Assembly: GCA_020060215.1 (NCBI GenBank)
Contig: JAGVAP010000031.1
Span: forward strand, 1 to 64,000
DNA: 64,000 nucleotides
Direction of reading: 5' to 3'
DNA from: Deltaproteobacteria bacterium
GTDB taxonomy: Bacteria > Desulfobacterota > DSM-4660 > Desulfatiglandales > HGW-15
The translations under genes were made by a program, and so were the position numbers. Positions 7,782-16,820 of this stretch are shown here, piece by piece; the stretch's first letter is position 1, and the number at the start of each line of letters is the position of its first letter. Below the pieces are notes generated by a model. It saw only the letters and a list, made by a program, of their open reading frames with translations, made no database searches and had not been told where the DNA came from.

Positions 7782-9071
7782 TCATCCTTTTCTTACCTCG
7801 GGGATGATGTTCCCGCCCGACGGCAGCACGGCCACATCCGCCCGGGGCAGGTCGCGCGCGGCCAGATCAACGGCTGTCTGAACGTCCGGGGCATACGTGT
7901 ACTTCATCATCTCCACCTGCTCCCTGGACAATCCTTCGGTCACGTGGATGACCCGGAACTTCTCGGCATAGCCCTTGAAAAAGACGACCTGCATGATGTA
8001 CGAGATTCCGAAAGGCCTCAGATGCTCAGGGATTTCCCCTGCGCTGAGCATCCGGTGAAACTCGCTCGCACTCGCAGGGCTTGCCATCTCCTTGATGAGG
8101 GGCATAATGGGCCCGGCCTGTTTCTGAGGCGCGACCCAGATGATCGTACCCCCCGCCCTTGTGCAGTAGCTCGCCATGGTGAGGGCCTTGGTGGACTGCA
8201 CCCCGTACTCCATGGGATAGGCTGCAGTGATGGTCACGTCCGGCTGCTTCGGGAGGGCGGTCAGATAGAGGGACTCCGAGAAGCGGGCGGCCTCCCTGTG
8301 CTCCGCTTCCGTTTCCCCTGCAAATGCCCGGATGATCTCCTTCTTGTGGTTGATCACCAGATCCATCTTGAATCGCATCCTGGAGAGGCGGCCGGCGTCG
8401 ACGATCTCCTCATAAAAGTGATTCCCGTCGAGCACATTGACCCGGCTCTCCCGGTGGCGTATCCATGCAAAATGATGGTCCGCCACGGTCTGATAGGAGG
8501 AGACGCCGGGCATGATGAGCTTGTAACCTCCCCCATAACCGGCGGTGGGATGGGGCATGCACTCGCCCACGCCGATGACCAGGTCTGCGAGGGCCACGTG
8601 CTTGTTGAGTTCGACGACGATCCCCCGGTGGGTGCGGCCGAGGATGACGTTGTCCCTCGCATGGGGATCATGGGAGAAGAGTCGACCCTCCAGCCGCGCA
8701 AAGGCCTCGTCCCCCACCTTGGTCCTGAGCTCCTCCAGGTTGTAGGCGTGATGGGTCCCGAGTGCGCAGACCGCCCTGACATGCTCGTCCCGGATTCCGG
8801 CGTGGTTCAATCGGTTGAGGATCTCCGGCAGGACCAGATGGGCGGGGGTCGGTCTCTGGAGATCGTCAAAGAGGAGCACCACGTCCATCCCCGGACGGAC
8901 AAGGTCCTCGATCCGGGGGGAGGCGATCGGGTGATCCAGGGCCCGCCTGACCTCCGCGAGCGGGTCTGTTACGCCCTGGACCGGAGGCCTGTCGTCCCCG
9001 GAGATCACGCGCCATCCAGCGGGTATGGTAAACCCGATCTTTCTGTCTTCATAGTGTACGTAAAGACCCAT
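7782..9071 (-). CDS. LarA-like nickel-pincer-dependent lactate racemase family protein
   Basis: Racemase/epimerase of the LarA (DUF2088) family, 429 residues. Aligned by eye to Lactobacillus plantarum LarA, the key residues are present at nearly the same numbers: Asp/Arg of FDDLQRPTP (69-73), His of CALGTHHAY (107/108), His of [11 protein letters not shown] (174), the cofactor-anchoring Lys of GGYKLIMPG (184) and His of VADHHFAW (199/200). It should therefore bind the pyridinium-thiocarboxylate nickel cofactor and epimerise a 2-hydroxyacid. ATG at 9071 sits behind GGAGGTG. It is the last gene of the TRAP transporter block, pointing to a hydroxyacid taken up by that transporter. The cofactor synthesis genes larBCE are not in the window. 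The exact substrate is unknown. Confidence 0.82.
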   Translation of the reverse strand: MGLYVHYEDRKIGFTIPAGWRVISGDDRPPVQGVTDPLAEVRRALDHPIASPRIEDLVRPGMDVVLLFDDLQRPTPAHLVLPEILNRLNHAGIRDEHVRAVCALGTHHAYNLEELRTKVGDEAFARLEGRLFSHDPHARDNVILGRTHRGIVVELNKHVALADLVIGVGECMPHPTAGYGGGYKLIMPGVSSYQTVADHHFAWIRHRESRVNVLDGNHFYEEIVDAGRLSRMRFKMDLVINHKKEIIRAFAGETEAEHREAARFSESLYLTALPKQPDVTITAAYPMEYGVQSTKALTMASYCTRAGGTIIWVAPQKQAGPIMPLIKEMASPASASEFHRMLSAGEIPEHLRPFGISYIMQVVFFKGYAEKFRVIHVTEGLSREQVEMMKYTYAPDVQTAVDLAARDLPRADVAVLPSGGNIIPEVRKG

Positions 9072-9119
9072 ATCGGCACCTCCAAAAGAGCCTTGACACA
9101 ACCTGACTTCGATTCTTCC

Positions 9120-10427
9120 TCATCCCAACAGCCCGGGGAGCCATAGCACAAGCTGCGGCCAGATGATGATCATGGCCATCGCCACCAGTTCGATCACGAT
9201 AAACGGCGCCGCCGCATAGCAGATCGATTGGATGGAGAGCTCCGAGGCGACTCCTTTCATGACAAAGAGCAGCATTCCGAATGGAGGAGTGATGAAGCCG
9301 GTTTCGAAGTTGATGAGCATGATCACGCCGAACCACACCGGATCGAAACCCAGCAGCTTCACGATCGGCATGAAGATCGGCATGCAGATCATCATGATGG
9401 ATATGGTCTCCATGAATGTCCCCATGATGAAGACGATGAGCTGCATGCAGATGAGGATGAGCAGGGGGGGCACATGGAGGTTCTCCACCAATCCCAAGAG
9501 ACCACGAGTCGCACCCGTGAAGGCCAGGAGGCTGCTGAAGGTGTTGGACGCGGCCACGATCATGAGAACCATCACCGAGATCTCCAGCGTCCCGATCAGG
9601 GAGGCCTTGATCATCCTCCAGGACAGCCGCTTGTACACAATGGTCACCAGGAGGGTCGCAATAGTGCCGGTAGATGCGGCTTCGGTGGGGGTTGCGATCC
9701 CCAGCAGCATCACGCCAAGGACCATGAAGATGATGAAGGCGAGCGGGAGCACATACTTTAGGGTGCCCGCGATCTTTTCCGCCAGGCTGGTAGCCTGTAC
9801 GTCGTAGCGGGGTGCGAGGGATGGATTCAGCCAGCATCGGACGATGATGTAAACCGCGATCAGGGCCCCCAGGAGCAGTCCGGGGATCACCCCGCCGATG
9901 AGGATCTTGGAGACGGATATGTGGCCGATGCTTGCCAGAACGACCGCAAGAGAAGAGGGGGGTATGAGCATGGCCAGGCCGCCCACACCGATGATCGGGC
10001 CCACGGCCATGGAGACCTGGTATCCGCGACGCCGCATCTCGGGGAGCAAAACGGTCCCCAGCATAGCGGTATTGGCCAGGGTCGATCCGCTCAAAGCCGC
10101 AAAAAGCACACCCGTTCCCGCGGCAAGGAGACTCAGCCTTCCCGGAAGACGGCCCAGCCACTTATCGATGACGTCGATCGTGTTGTTGGCTATGCCCGAA
10201 TGGAACATCAGTTCACCCATGAGGATGAACAGGGGTATCGGGGTCAGGGTAAAGGTGGACAGGGATGAAAACACCTGCAGGGTCATCTGTTGGAGCCCCA
10301 TGGGCCCGATGAAATAGAGCGCACCCAGCAGGTCGACCATCAGGAAGCCGAAGGCGATGGGAAAACCTGAAACGAGTACCAGGAGCAGCGCCAGGATGAA
10401 AGAACCCAAGACAACCCACCATTCCAT
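9120..10427 (-). CDS. dctM: TRAP transporter large permease subunit (DctM)
   Basis: A 435-residue, highly hydrophobic inner-membrane protein of the DctM/SiaM family with about 12 membrane segments. It drives solute uptake with an ion gradient. Recognisable motifs include FILMGELMFHSGIANNTID, AALSGSTLANTAMLGTVLLPEM, VGPIIGVGGLAMLIPPSSLAVVLA and LINFETGFITPPFGMLLFVMK. It follows dctQ and dctP in the same direction and precedes the LarA-like gene by 48 bases, so all are probably cotranscribed. ATG at 10427. The substrate is inferred from context only (2-hydroxy- or 2-oxocarboxylate). Confidence 0.93.
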   Translation of the reverse strand: MEWWVVLGSFILALLLVLVSGFPIAFGFLMVDLLGALYFIGPMGLQQMTLQVFSSLSTFTLTPIPLFILMGELMFHSGIANNTIDVIDKWLGRLPGRLSLLAAGTGVLFAALSGSTLANTAMLGTVLLPEMRRRGYQVSMAVGPIIGVGGLAMLIPPSSLAVVLASIGHISVSKILIGGVIPGLLLGALIAVYIIVRCWLNPSLAPRYDVQATSLAEKIAGTLKYVLPLAFIIFMVLGVMLLGIATPTEAASTGTIATLLVTIVYKRLSWRMIKASLIGTLEISVMVLMIVAASNTFSSLLAFTGATRGLLGLVENLHVPPLLILICMQLIVFIMGTFMETISIMMICMPIFMPIVKLLGFDPVWFGVIMLINFETGFITPPFGMLLFVMKGVASELSIQSICYAAAPFIVIELVAMAMIIIWPQLVLWLPGLLG

Positions 10428-10506
10428 GATCAGACCAACCTCTCCTGTATCATCTCCGGTTCCGAACCAGAAGCTCTTGGATCGCTTACCAATCCAAGAG
10501 AAAGGC

Positions 10507-10989
10507 TCATTTTACGTTTCCTTTGAAAGCGGCCGCCAGGTTTCGCAAAAACTGCAGGATCAAGACGAGGAATCCCAAGGGAATAATCATGATGATCAGG
10601 TGCTTGGGGACGTCTATGGCCTGAACATCCATCACTCCTCGCTGAAAGAGGTTCAGCGTCATCCCGGCGCTGTACCAGCAGAGCACACTGCAGACAAAAA
10701 TCCCCATCACCCCGTGCATCATCTCTGCGATTCTCCTGGCGCGGGGTTTGAGCTGCCCGGTTACGACATCCATGGCGACGTGTTTCCGTCGGCTGAGGAC
10801 CCATGCCGATCCCAGGAAGGTCATCCACAGCAGAGAGTACTCGTTGAACTGGACCGTCCAGACCGGGGTCTGGAATCCAAGGGATCGCAGGAGGATGCTG
10901 TAGCTTATCGAGAACGTGATGAAGCCTAGAATGATAGCCGCCAGCACCGCCATGCCCGAGAGCAAATGGTTCAGTATCTTGGTGAACAA
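10507..10989 (-). CDS. dctQ: TRAP transporter small permease subunit (DctQ)
   Basis: A small four-helix membrane subunit (160 residues from the preferred start). It shows the DctQ-type pattern: a first TM segment near FTKILNHLLSGMAVLAAIIL, then WTVQFNEYSLLWMTFLGSAWVLSRRKHVAMDV, and a last TM near LIIMIIPLGFLVLILQFLRN. A TTG at 10989 with GGAGG seven bases upstream is the likely start; a longer reading to 11076 lacks a ribosome site. It forms the membrane domain with DctM. Confidence 0.88.
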   Translation of the reverse strand: MFTKILNHLLSGMAVLAAIILGFITFSISYSILLRSLGFQTPVWTVQFNEYSLLWMTFLGSAWVLSRRKHVAMDVVTGQLKPRARRIAEMMHGVMGIFVCSVLCWYSAGMTLNLFQRGVMDVQAIDVPKHLIIMIIPLGFLVLILQFLRNLAAAFKGNVK

Positions 10990-11149
10990 ATCGCATCCTC
11001 CGCTATGACCGCGTGTAGGCCGATCCGGTGAGGCGGTATTCCGGGGAAGCCGCTCCGACCGTTTCGCGTGGCGCAAAGGCCATCAAGGATCATGGGGCGA
11101 GGGGGTGAACGCTCGCCCCATGATCGTCCCGATCGATTACGTTGATCCT

Positions 11150-12145
11150 CTATTTTTTCGTGACCATCTCCCTCAGCTTCGGGCCGTGGGTCGGCGATTT
11201 TTCTATGACCACGTCCCACAAGGAGGAATGGGCCGCATCGACCAGTTTCTTGGCCTCTTCCGGAGGAAGAGTAATGTACTGGATGCCCATCTTTTTGAAT
11301 GCCTCGACCTCTTCGTTCACCAGATTGGTGCTGCGCTGTCTCGCGAACCGCGCGGCCTCGTCGAGCGAATCGGTCAGTATCTTCTGAAGGGCCGGCGACA
11401 ACTGGTCCCATTTCTTCTTGTTCATCAGGACGACGTTCGCCCCGTTGTACACACCCGGATTGATCACATACTTCGTGACCTTCTCCCATCCCCAGTCCCT
11501 GATCAGACCGGCTGGAAAGGCATACCCGTCGACGACGCCGCGTTCGAGGGCGGTGAAGACCTCGGTCGGCGGAATCACCACGGGGTTGGCACCCAGCTTC
11601 TTGAGCCAGCCGATGGTCGTGGGCGAACACCGGATCTTCATCCCGGTGAGGTCGGCGGTCTTGACGGGCTTGGATGTAAGGTAAATCGTGAACTGCAGGT
11701 TGTGCCCAAGTCGGCCCAGGTATGCGCAGTTGACCTTCTCCTCATGGATCTTGCTCAGGTAATCGTTCACCCCTGCCTTGCGCTCCTCCCATCCATCCAT
11801 GATGGAGAGGCTCAACGCATTGACCTCCGGGACCGCGGAGACATAGTAACCGTCCGTCGTGAAGACCATATCCACCACGCCCATCCTCGCGGCTTCCACC
11901 TGTTCGTTGCTGGGAGTGACTTCGGGTCCCCCTACATACTGGATCTCCAGTTCGCCCGGGTGGCTCTTTGCCACCTTCTCTTTGACCAGCTCCATGAACT
12001 TGTTGAAGTTGCCCACTTCCCAAACGGTCTTGGGCCATGCGGTGACGGCCTTGACGGTGACCTTCTGGGGAGCGGCCTGGCAGACGGCCGCAAACGAGAC
12101 GACCGCAAAAAGCGCCATGCATACCTTGAACAAACTTCTCTTCAT
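11150..12145 (-). CDS. dctP: TRAP transporter substrate-binding protein (DctP family)
   Basis: A periplasmic solute receptor of 331 residues with a clear signal peptide (MKRSLFKVCMALFAVVSFAAVCQA). The body is a typical DctP fold: the EVTPSNEQVEAARMGVVDMVFTT region, SKPVKTADLTGMKIRCSPTT with the ligand-carboxylate-binding Arg, and GANPVVIPPTEVFTALERGVVDGYAF. ATG at 12145 with a strong AAGGAGG. It follows the oxidoreductase operon by 110 bases in the same direction and delivers its ligand to DctQM. Many DctP relatives bind lactate, pyruvate, mandelate or aromatic acids; the ligand here is not determinable by eye. Confidence 0.93.
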   Translation of the reverse strand: MKRSLFKVCMALFAVVSFAAVCQAAPQKVTVKAVTAWPKTVWEVGNFNKFMELVKEKVAKSHPGELEIQYVGGPEVTPSNEQVEAARMGVVDMVFTTDGYYVSAVPEVNALSLSIMDGWEERKAGVNDYLSKIHEEKVNCAYLGRLGHNLQFTIYLTSKPVKTADLTGMKIRCSPTTIGWLKKLGANPVVIPPTEVFTALERGVVDGYAFPAGLIRDWGWEKVTKYVINPGVYNGANVVLMNKKKWDQLSPALQKILTDSLDEAARFARQRSTNLVNEEVEAFKKMGIQYITLPPEEAKKLVDAAHSSLWDVVIEKSPTHGPKLREMVTKK

Positions 12146-12255
12146 CTGTGCCTCCTTTCGCTCTACAGCTAGTGGTTATCGGTTATCCGTTAACTGTGTC
12201 CACTGGTCGTGCAGGTCAATTGACCTTTCAACGACCCGAACCGGCTGTTCAACAG

Positions 12256-13134
12256 TTAACTTGCCCTCGCTCTTCTCTGCAGTTCCTCCCACGCCCGATC
12301 CGTCTCCGACTGGATGGTGCGGATCTCTTCCCTTCCGAGGTGCCTGTAGCGGCCCTGGAGGGACAGGTATTCCTCCACCGGGAGCCCCTTCGGGATGTGG
12401 CTCATCAGGTATTGCGTTCCGTTGAAGACCTCATAAAGGGGAAAGATGTGGGTCTCCACCGCAGCCACGGTGGCCTTGGGCGCCATGTGCTCCTCCATCT
12501 TCCATCCCGTAGGGCAGGGCGAGAGCAGGTGGAGGAAGCGGGTGCCGCGGGTCTCCTTCGCCTTCTTGATCTTGGCGATGAGATCGTCCGGAAAGCCGAT
12601 GCAGGCCGTGGCCGCGTAAGGAATGCGGTGCGCCGCCATGATCTCCATGATCTGCTTCTTGCGGCGGGTGTTGCCCTTCGGAGAGGTGCCGGTCCAGGCA
12701 AATCGGGGGGTGGAAGAGCTCACCTGGATCCCGGTGTTCATGTAGGCCTCGTTGTCCATACAGACATAGATGAAATCCTCGTTCCGATCCGCGGCGCCCG
12801 AGAGGGACTGCAGGCCGATGTCGAAGGTGCCGCCGTCCCCCGCAAACGCCAGCACCGGGATGTCGTCCTTGCCCTGGATCCTGAGCCCGGCGGAGATCCC
12901 GGCCGCGGTCGGCGCTGCGATTTCGAAGGCGGAGTGGAACATGGGAACCCCGAAGGCTGCATTCGGGAAAGGGCCGGATACGACCGCCACACACGACGGC
13001 ACCACCACCACGACGGCCCGATTTCCGAGGGCCTGGAGCACCATGCGCATGCCGATGGCATGGCCGCACCCGGGGCAACCCATATGGCCGGGCCGCAGGA
13101 TCTCCACGGGGCGGGTTCTTTCCTGATTCATCAT
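12256..13134 (-). CDS. 2-oxoacid:ferredoxin oxidoreductase, beta (TPP-binding) subunit
   Basis: Beta subunit, 292 residues, binding thiamine diphosphate and one [4Fe-4S] cluster. GHMGCPGCGHAIGMR carries the first cysteine pair, AFAGDGGTFDIGLQSLSGA with CMDNEAYMNTG is the TPP/Mg site, and CIGFPDD carries a later cysteine. Its start overlaps the alpha subunit stop (ATGA), with GGAGGAGAAGCC as ribosome site. Part of an operon in the order gamma, flavoprotein/delta, alpha, beta. It oxidatively decarboxylates a 2-oxoacid to the acyl-CoA. Substrate candidates are pyruvate, branched or aryl 2-oxoacids. Confidence 0.93.
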   Translation of the reverse strand: MMNQERTRPVEILRPGHMGCPGCGHAIGMRMVLQALGNRAVVVVVPSCVAVVSGPFPNAAFGVPMFHSAFEIAAPTAAGISAGLRIQGKDDIPVLAFAGDGGTFDIGLQSLSGAADRNEDFIYVCMDNEAYMNTGIQVSSSTPRFAWTGTSPKGNTRRKKQIMEIMAAHRIPYAATACIGFPDDLIAKIKKAKETRGTRFLHLLSPCPTGWKMEEHMAPKATVAAVETHIFPLYEVFNGTQYLMSHIPKGLPVEEYLSLQGRYRHLGREEIRTIQSETDRAWEELQRRARAS

Positions 13135-14288
13135 GGCTTCTCCTCCTTCATCCACACGGGTTCGTCCAGGAACTGCTCGCGGCGGAGACCATCCAGAACC
13201 ACCCGCTCGATCAGCCCGGGGTTCACGTCCGTGCCCCCGATGCCTGCCAGATACCCCTGGATCCGGTGGGGGGTCGGGCTGTTCACCAGGGCCGCCTTCA
13301 ACTCGGAACAGAAGATCCCCTCCCTTCCCAGGGAGATGTTCCTCTCCAGCACCGCGATCCTGGGTATCGGGTCCAGGATCTTCCGCAGGATGCGGGTGGG
13401 GAAAGGCCGGAAGAGCCGGATCTTCAGGAGACCGACTCGGTAACCCTTTTTGCGGAGTTCGGCAATGGCCATACGGGCGGTCGAGGTGATGGTACCGCTG
13501 GTGACGAGCGCCAGTTCCGCATCCTCCATGCCCACGGCCTCGACCAGGCCGTAGCCCCTGCCGAAATGGGCGCTGAACTCCCTGTCGACCTCCTCGGCTA
13601 TCTCCAGCCCGTAGTCCATCGCCTCATGGCTCAATTTCCTGAACCCTTCGTACTGGGTCTGGGAAACCACCGCGGCGACGAATCCCGGGTTTTCGACATC
13701 GAAGCGGTTGGGAATCGCCACAGGAGGGAGAAACCGGTCCACCTCCTGCTGATCGGGGACGTCTACCGGCTCCATGAAGTGGGAGATGAAATTGGCTTCC
13801 AACACCACCATGCAGGGAAGCAGCACCTTCTCGGAGATCCGGAAGGCCTGGATCACGGAGTCCAGGGACTCCTGGTTGTCCTCGCAGTAGATCTGCATCC
13901 ATCCCGTATCCCGCTGGGAGAGGCTGTCGGTCTGATCGGCCCAGAAGGCCCAGGGGGCCGCAAGGGTACGGTTCACGCAGGCCATCACCACCGGGGTCCG
14001 GCAGCCGGACGCGAAGTGGAGCATCTCGTGCATGAGGGCGATGCCCTGGCTGGATGTGGCGGTAAAGGTCCTCACTCCGGTCAGGGACGCCGAGAGACAC
14101 GCGGCCATGGCCGAGTGTTCGGACTCCACCCGCATCATCAGCCCCCCCAGCTCCCCTGCCGCCTCCCAGTCCGAGAGCTTCTCGTAGATGGGGGTCTGGG
14201 GCGTAATGGGGTATGCGGCCACGAGCTGGGTGCGACAGAGCCGTACCGCCTCTGCGACCGCATGGTTTCCGCTAACGAACTTTTTCAT
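13131..14288 (-). CDS. 2-oxoacid:ferredoxin oxidoreductase, alpha subunit
   Basis: Alpha subunit of 385 residues with the pyrimidine-binding TPP domain: KFVSGNHAVAEAVRLCRTQLVAAYPITPQTPI, VESEHSAMAACLSASLTGVRTFTATSSQGIALMHEML and WAFWADQTDSLSQRDTGWMQ. The C-terminal domain II includes LVTSGTITSTARMAI and LLKIRLFRPFPT. The start, ATG at 14288, overlaps the previous stop by four bases (ATGA) behind GGAGGGC. It pairs with the beta subunit encoded next. The overall composition resembles PorABCD and the phenylglyoxylate dehydrogenase PadEFGHI. Confidence 0.93.
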   Translation of the reverse strand: MKKFVSGNHAVAEAVRLCRTQLVAAYPITPQTPIYEKLSDWEAAGELGGLMMRVESEHSAMAACLSASLTGVRTFTATSSQGIALMHEMLHFASGCRTPVVMACVNRTLAAPWAFWADQTDSLSQRDTGWMQIYCEDNQESLDSVIQAFRISEKVLLPCMVVLEANFISHFMEPVDVPDQQEVDRFLPPVAIPNRFDVENPGFVAAVVSQTQYEGFRKLSHEAMDYGLEIAEEVDREFSAHFGRGYGLVEAVGMEDAELALVTSGTITSTARMAIAELRKKGYRVGLLKIRLFRPFPTRILRKILDPIPRIAVLERNISLGREGIFCSELKAALVNSPTPHRIQGYLAGIGGTDVNPGLIERVVLDGLRREQFLDEPVWMKEEKP

Positions 14289-16030
14289 TTGCCCTCCCTC
14301 ATGGTCATGACCCCCCTCGGGCAGACCGAGGCGCACACGGCGCAACCTTTGCAATATTCAGGGTTCGCTTCATACACCGATCGATCCCTCCCGGGGGGCA
14401 GGAGAGAACATTCAGGACAAAACAGATAGCATCGGTCGCACCCTGTGCAGGTGCCGCAGCCGAAACAGCGCTCGGCCTCCGCTCCGGCTGTGCGGGGATC
14501 CAGTCCCAGGGTGATCTCCCGGAACCCGCGCCTCCTCTCTTCCGGAGACAATCGTTGCACCGTCGACCTCTCCCGAAGGTGGAGGAACAGGGGCTCCAGC
14601 TCCTGCAACTGCACCACCCGGTTTGGCTCCCACCCCGGCCGGGGACGAAACAGGGCGTGAATCGAGAGGGACCGCCCGTCACCCATGAGGATCTGCGGCT
14701 CCATGTCGGCCAGCCGCTTTCCCGCAAGTGACAGATGGATGGACAGGGCGGCCCGCTTGCCTGCCCCGATCGCCTCGGCAACGGAGCCGGGGGAACCCGT
14801 GAGATCGCCCCCTGCATAGACATTCGGGACGACGGTCTGCGTGGTCTGCGGATCGATCGAGAGGGTGCCGCCCCGGACAAGCCCCTCCAGGTCGCACCCG
14901 TTCAGGAATGCGAAATCAGGGGCCTGGCCCACCGCAAGGATCACCAGATCAGCCTCCAGGCTCATCGTTTCGGTATCATCATAGGCGGGGCGGAAGTTCC
15001 CGGCTGGATCGGTGAGAGAGAGGCACCTGGCAAAGAGCACACCTGCCGCCTTTCCTCCTCTCTCCTGAATGGCCCTCGGTCCCCACCCGTTTTGAAAGAC
15101 GACGTTTTCCTCCAGCGCGTCCCGGCGCTCCCGCTCATGGGCGGGCATCTCCTCCATCCTCTCCAGGGAGACGAGGGTCACATGATCCGCGCCGAGTCTC
15201 CGGGCGCTCAGGGCCGCGTCAACGGCCACATTGCCGCCGCCCACGACCACGACCCTCCCGGCAACCTCCTCCTGGATTCCCTGCCGTATGCGCCGCAGAA
15301 AAGAGATCCCCGAGCGGACTCCCTCCAACGCGACCCCCGCAACCGGAATATCCCTGGACTTCTGTGCGCCCGTTGCAAGGAATACCGCCCGGTGTGCGTC
15401 GAGCAGACCGCTCAGGACGTCACCGGTCATGTTCGAGCCGGGGACCACATGGATCCCCAACGAGAGGACCCGGGCAAGATCCCGCTCCAGCACATCCCGG
15501 GGCAGCCGATACTCGGGGATGCCCCAGCGCAGGAGACCCCCCAGCTCTCTCTCGGCTTCCAGGAGCGTGACGGGATGACCCAAACGGGCCAGGTGATAGG
15601 CGGCGGAGATACCGGCCGGACCCGACCCTATCACGGCCACAGGCTGATCGGCCCCTTCATCCGTGAGCCGTTCAGGGAGGCTCGCACCGAAATCGGATGC
15701 GGCCCGCTCGACGGCCCGTATGTGAACCGCCCCGTCCGACTCCAGCCGATTACAGGTGGTCTCGCAAGGATGATAACAGACCCTGCCGCAGACCCCCGGA
15801 AGCGGGTTCTCCTCCAGAAAGGCCTGAAGCGCGCCGTCGAAATCTCCTCCCGCAGCGTGCATAAGCGCCATGGGGATGTTGTTTCCGGCAGGACAGGAGA
15901 CCCGGCAGGGTGATGTCTTTTCGTGATGCTCCGGATGCCGCGACCCCCAAGCCCCTGTCTTGAAGACCATGGTGGTCGAGCGGGCGATGGGGATGATCTT
16001 TTCGGGGTCGATACACGCGGGATTTTTCAT
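14285..16030 (-). CDS. Fused GltD-like NAD(P)-FAD oxidoreductase with C-terminal ferredoxin (delta) domain of a 2-oxoacid oxidoreductase
   Basis: A 581-residue fusion. Residues about 40-120 form the GltD-type N-terminal [4Fe-4S] helical domain (PCRVSCPAGNNIPMAL, NPLPGVCGRVCYHPCETTCN). Residues about 130-430 hold the FAD (VIGSGPAGISAAYHLARLG) and NAD(P) (VVVGGGNVAVDAALSARRLG) Rossmann folds. The last 70 residues form a two-cluster ferredoxin (CFGCGTCTGCDRCYLFCPEC and CKGCAVCASVCPRG), equivalent to the delta subunit of PorABCD. It likely passes electrons from 2-oxoacid oxidation to NAD(P)+, as PadH does in phenylglyoxylate dehydrogenase, but with the ferredoxin subunit fused on. ATG at 16030 behind GAGG. 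Its stop overlaps the alpha subunit start. Confidence 0.9.
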   Translation of the reverse strand: MKNPACIDPEKIIPIARSTTMVFKTGAWGSRHPEHHEKTSPCRVSCPAGNNIPMALMHAAGGDFDGALQAFLEENPLPGVCGRVCYHPCETTCNRLESDGAVHIRAVERAASDFGASLPERLTDEGADQPVAVIGSGPAGISAAYHLARLGHPVTLLEAERELGGLLRWGIPEYRLPRDVLERDLARVLSLGIHVVPGSNMTGDVLSGLLDAHRAVFLATGAQKSRDIPVAGVALEGVRSGISFLRRIRQGIQEEVAGRVVVVGGGNVAVDAALSARRLGADHVTLVSLERMEEMPAHERERRDALEENVVFQNGWGPRAIQERGGKAAGVLFARCLSLTDPAGNFRPAYDDTETMSLEADLVILAVGQAPDFAFLNGCDLEGLVRGGTLSIDPQTTQTVVPNVYAGGDLTGSPGSVAEAIGAGKRAALSIHLSLAGKRLADMEPQILMGDGRSLSIHALFRPRPGWEPNRVVQLQELEPLFLHLRERSTVQRLSPEERRRGFREITLGLDPRTAGAEAERCFGCGTCTGCDRCYLFCPECSLLPPGRDRSVYEANPEYCKGCAVCASVCPRGVMTMREGK

Positions 16031-16052
16031 ATATGCCTCAAGAACCAAGAGT

Positions 16053-16085
16053 TCGCCACGAAGGCACAAAGACACCAAGAAGAGG
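16053..16085. repeat. Dispersed repeat, family C (CCACGAAGGCACAAAGACACCAAGAA)
   Basis: GCCACGAAGGCACAAAGACA occurs in the gap between the gamma subunit gene and the flavoprotein gene. Related sequences recur at 16734-16801, 21276-21310, 35381-35450, 41183-41208, 41340-41362, 44626-44642, 55786-55818, 57377-57400, 59123-59193 and 60216-60283, often as inverted pairs. Confidence 0.7.
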
Positions 16086-16165
16086 CTGAATGTTCAGCCC
16101 CCAACATACGAGGACAAAAAGAAACAGTTTTTTCATTGGATATTGGAAATTGGACATTCTGCGGT

Positions 16166-16708
16166 TCACAGGATCTCCGCCTTTTCGTATCCCAACCGCA
16201 CCGCCTTGATGTTGAGATCCCTCTTTCCGGGCACCATCTCCCCCACGGCATCGATGACGCGGTCGAGCGGGAGGTCGCTGTTCAAGCGACAGTAGGCGCC
16301 GAGGATGGTGGTGTTGATCACATGCCCCAGCCCCAGGCCCTCTGAAATCGAACCCGCCCCGATGCGCGCCACCGTGTAGCCGCTGAGCGACTCAACCAAG
16401 GGATGGGGCAAGGTCGTCGCATTCACGAGGATGCGGGCCCCGGGCCGCATGGTCGCACGGATCTCGTCCGCGCTGAGCAGGCCCGCGTCGAAACAGAGGA
16501 GTTCGTGGGGGTTCCTGATCTCGCATTTCAGCAGGATCTTCTCCTGATCTACCCGGAGAAAGCTGAGCACCGGGGCACCGCGTCTTTCTCCCCCGAACAG
16601 GGAATAGCACTGGGGATACATGCCTGCCTTGAAATAGGCCAGGCCCAGCATCTGAGATGCCATGACCACCCCCTGGCCCCCTCGCCCATGGAATTTGATC
16701 TCGTTCAT
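16166..16708 (-). CDS. 2-oxoacid:ferredoxin oxidoreductase, gamma subunit
   Basis: A 180-residue gamma-domain protein (PorG/KorC type, CoA-binding domain). NEIKFHGRGGQGVVMASQML at the N-terminus and CYSLFGGERRGAPVLSFLR are family hallmarks; NATTLPHPL and GLGLGHVINTTILGAYCR follow. ATG at 16708 with GAGG six bases upstream. Upstream codons in the same frame are derived from a family C repeat and are not coding. It is the first gene of the oxidoreductase operon, 135 bases ahead of the fused flavoprotein. Confidence 0.9.
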   Translation of the reverse strand: MNEIKFHGRGGQGVVMASQMLGLAYFKAGMYPQCYSLFGGERRGAPVLSFLRVDQEKILLKCEIRNPHELLCFDAGLLSADEIRATMRPGARILVNATTLPHPLVESLSGYTVARIGAGSISEGLGLGHVINTTILGAYCRLNSDLPLDRVIDAVGEMVPGKRDLNIKAVRLGYEKAEIL

Positions 16709-16733
16709 TTTCAGCCTCAATACAGCTATTGCC

Positions 16734-16801
16734 GCCACTAAGACACCAAGGCACCAAGAAAGAGATCGTGATTTCTTGGCGTCCTCGTGTCTTTGTGGCA
16801 G
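16734..16801. repeat. Inverted pair of family C repeat
   Basis: GCCACTAAGACACCAAGGCA and, about 20 bases on, the complementary TTTCTTGGCGTCCTCGTGTC...TTTGTGGC. A potential long hairpin between the regulator and the gamma subunit gene. Confidence 0.75.
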
Positions 16802-16820
16802 CTCTTTTTCTTCCTTCGTC

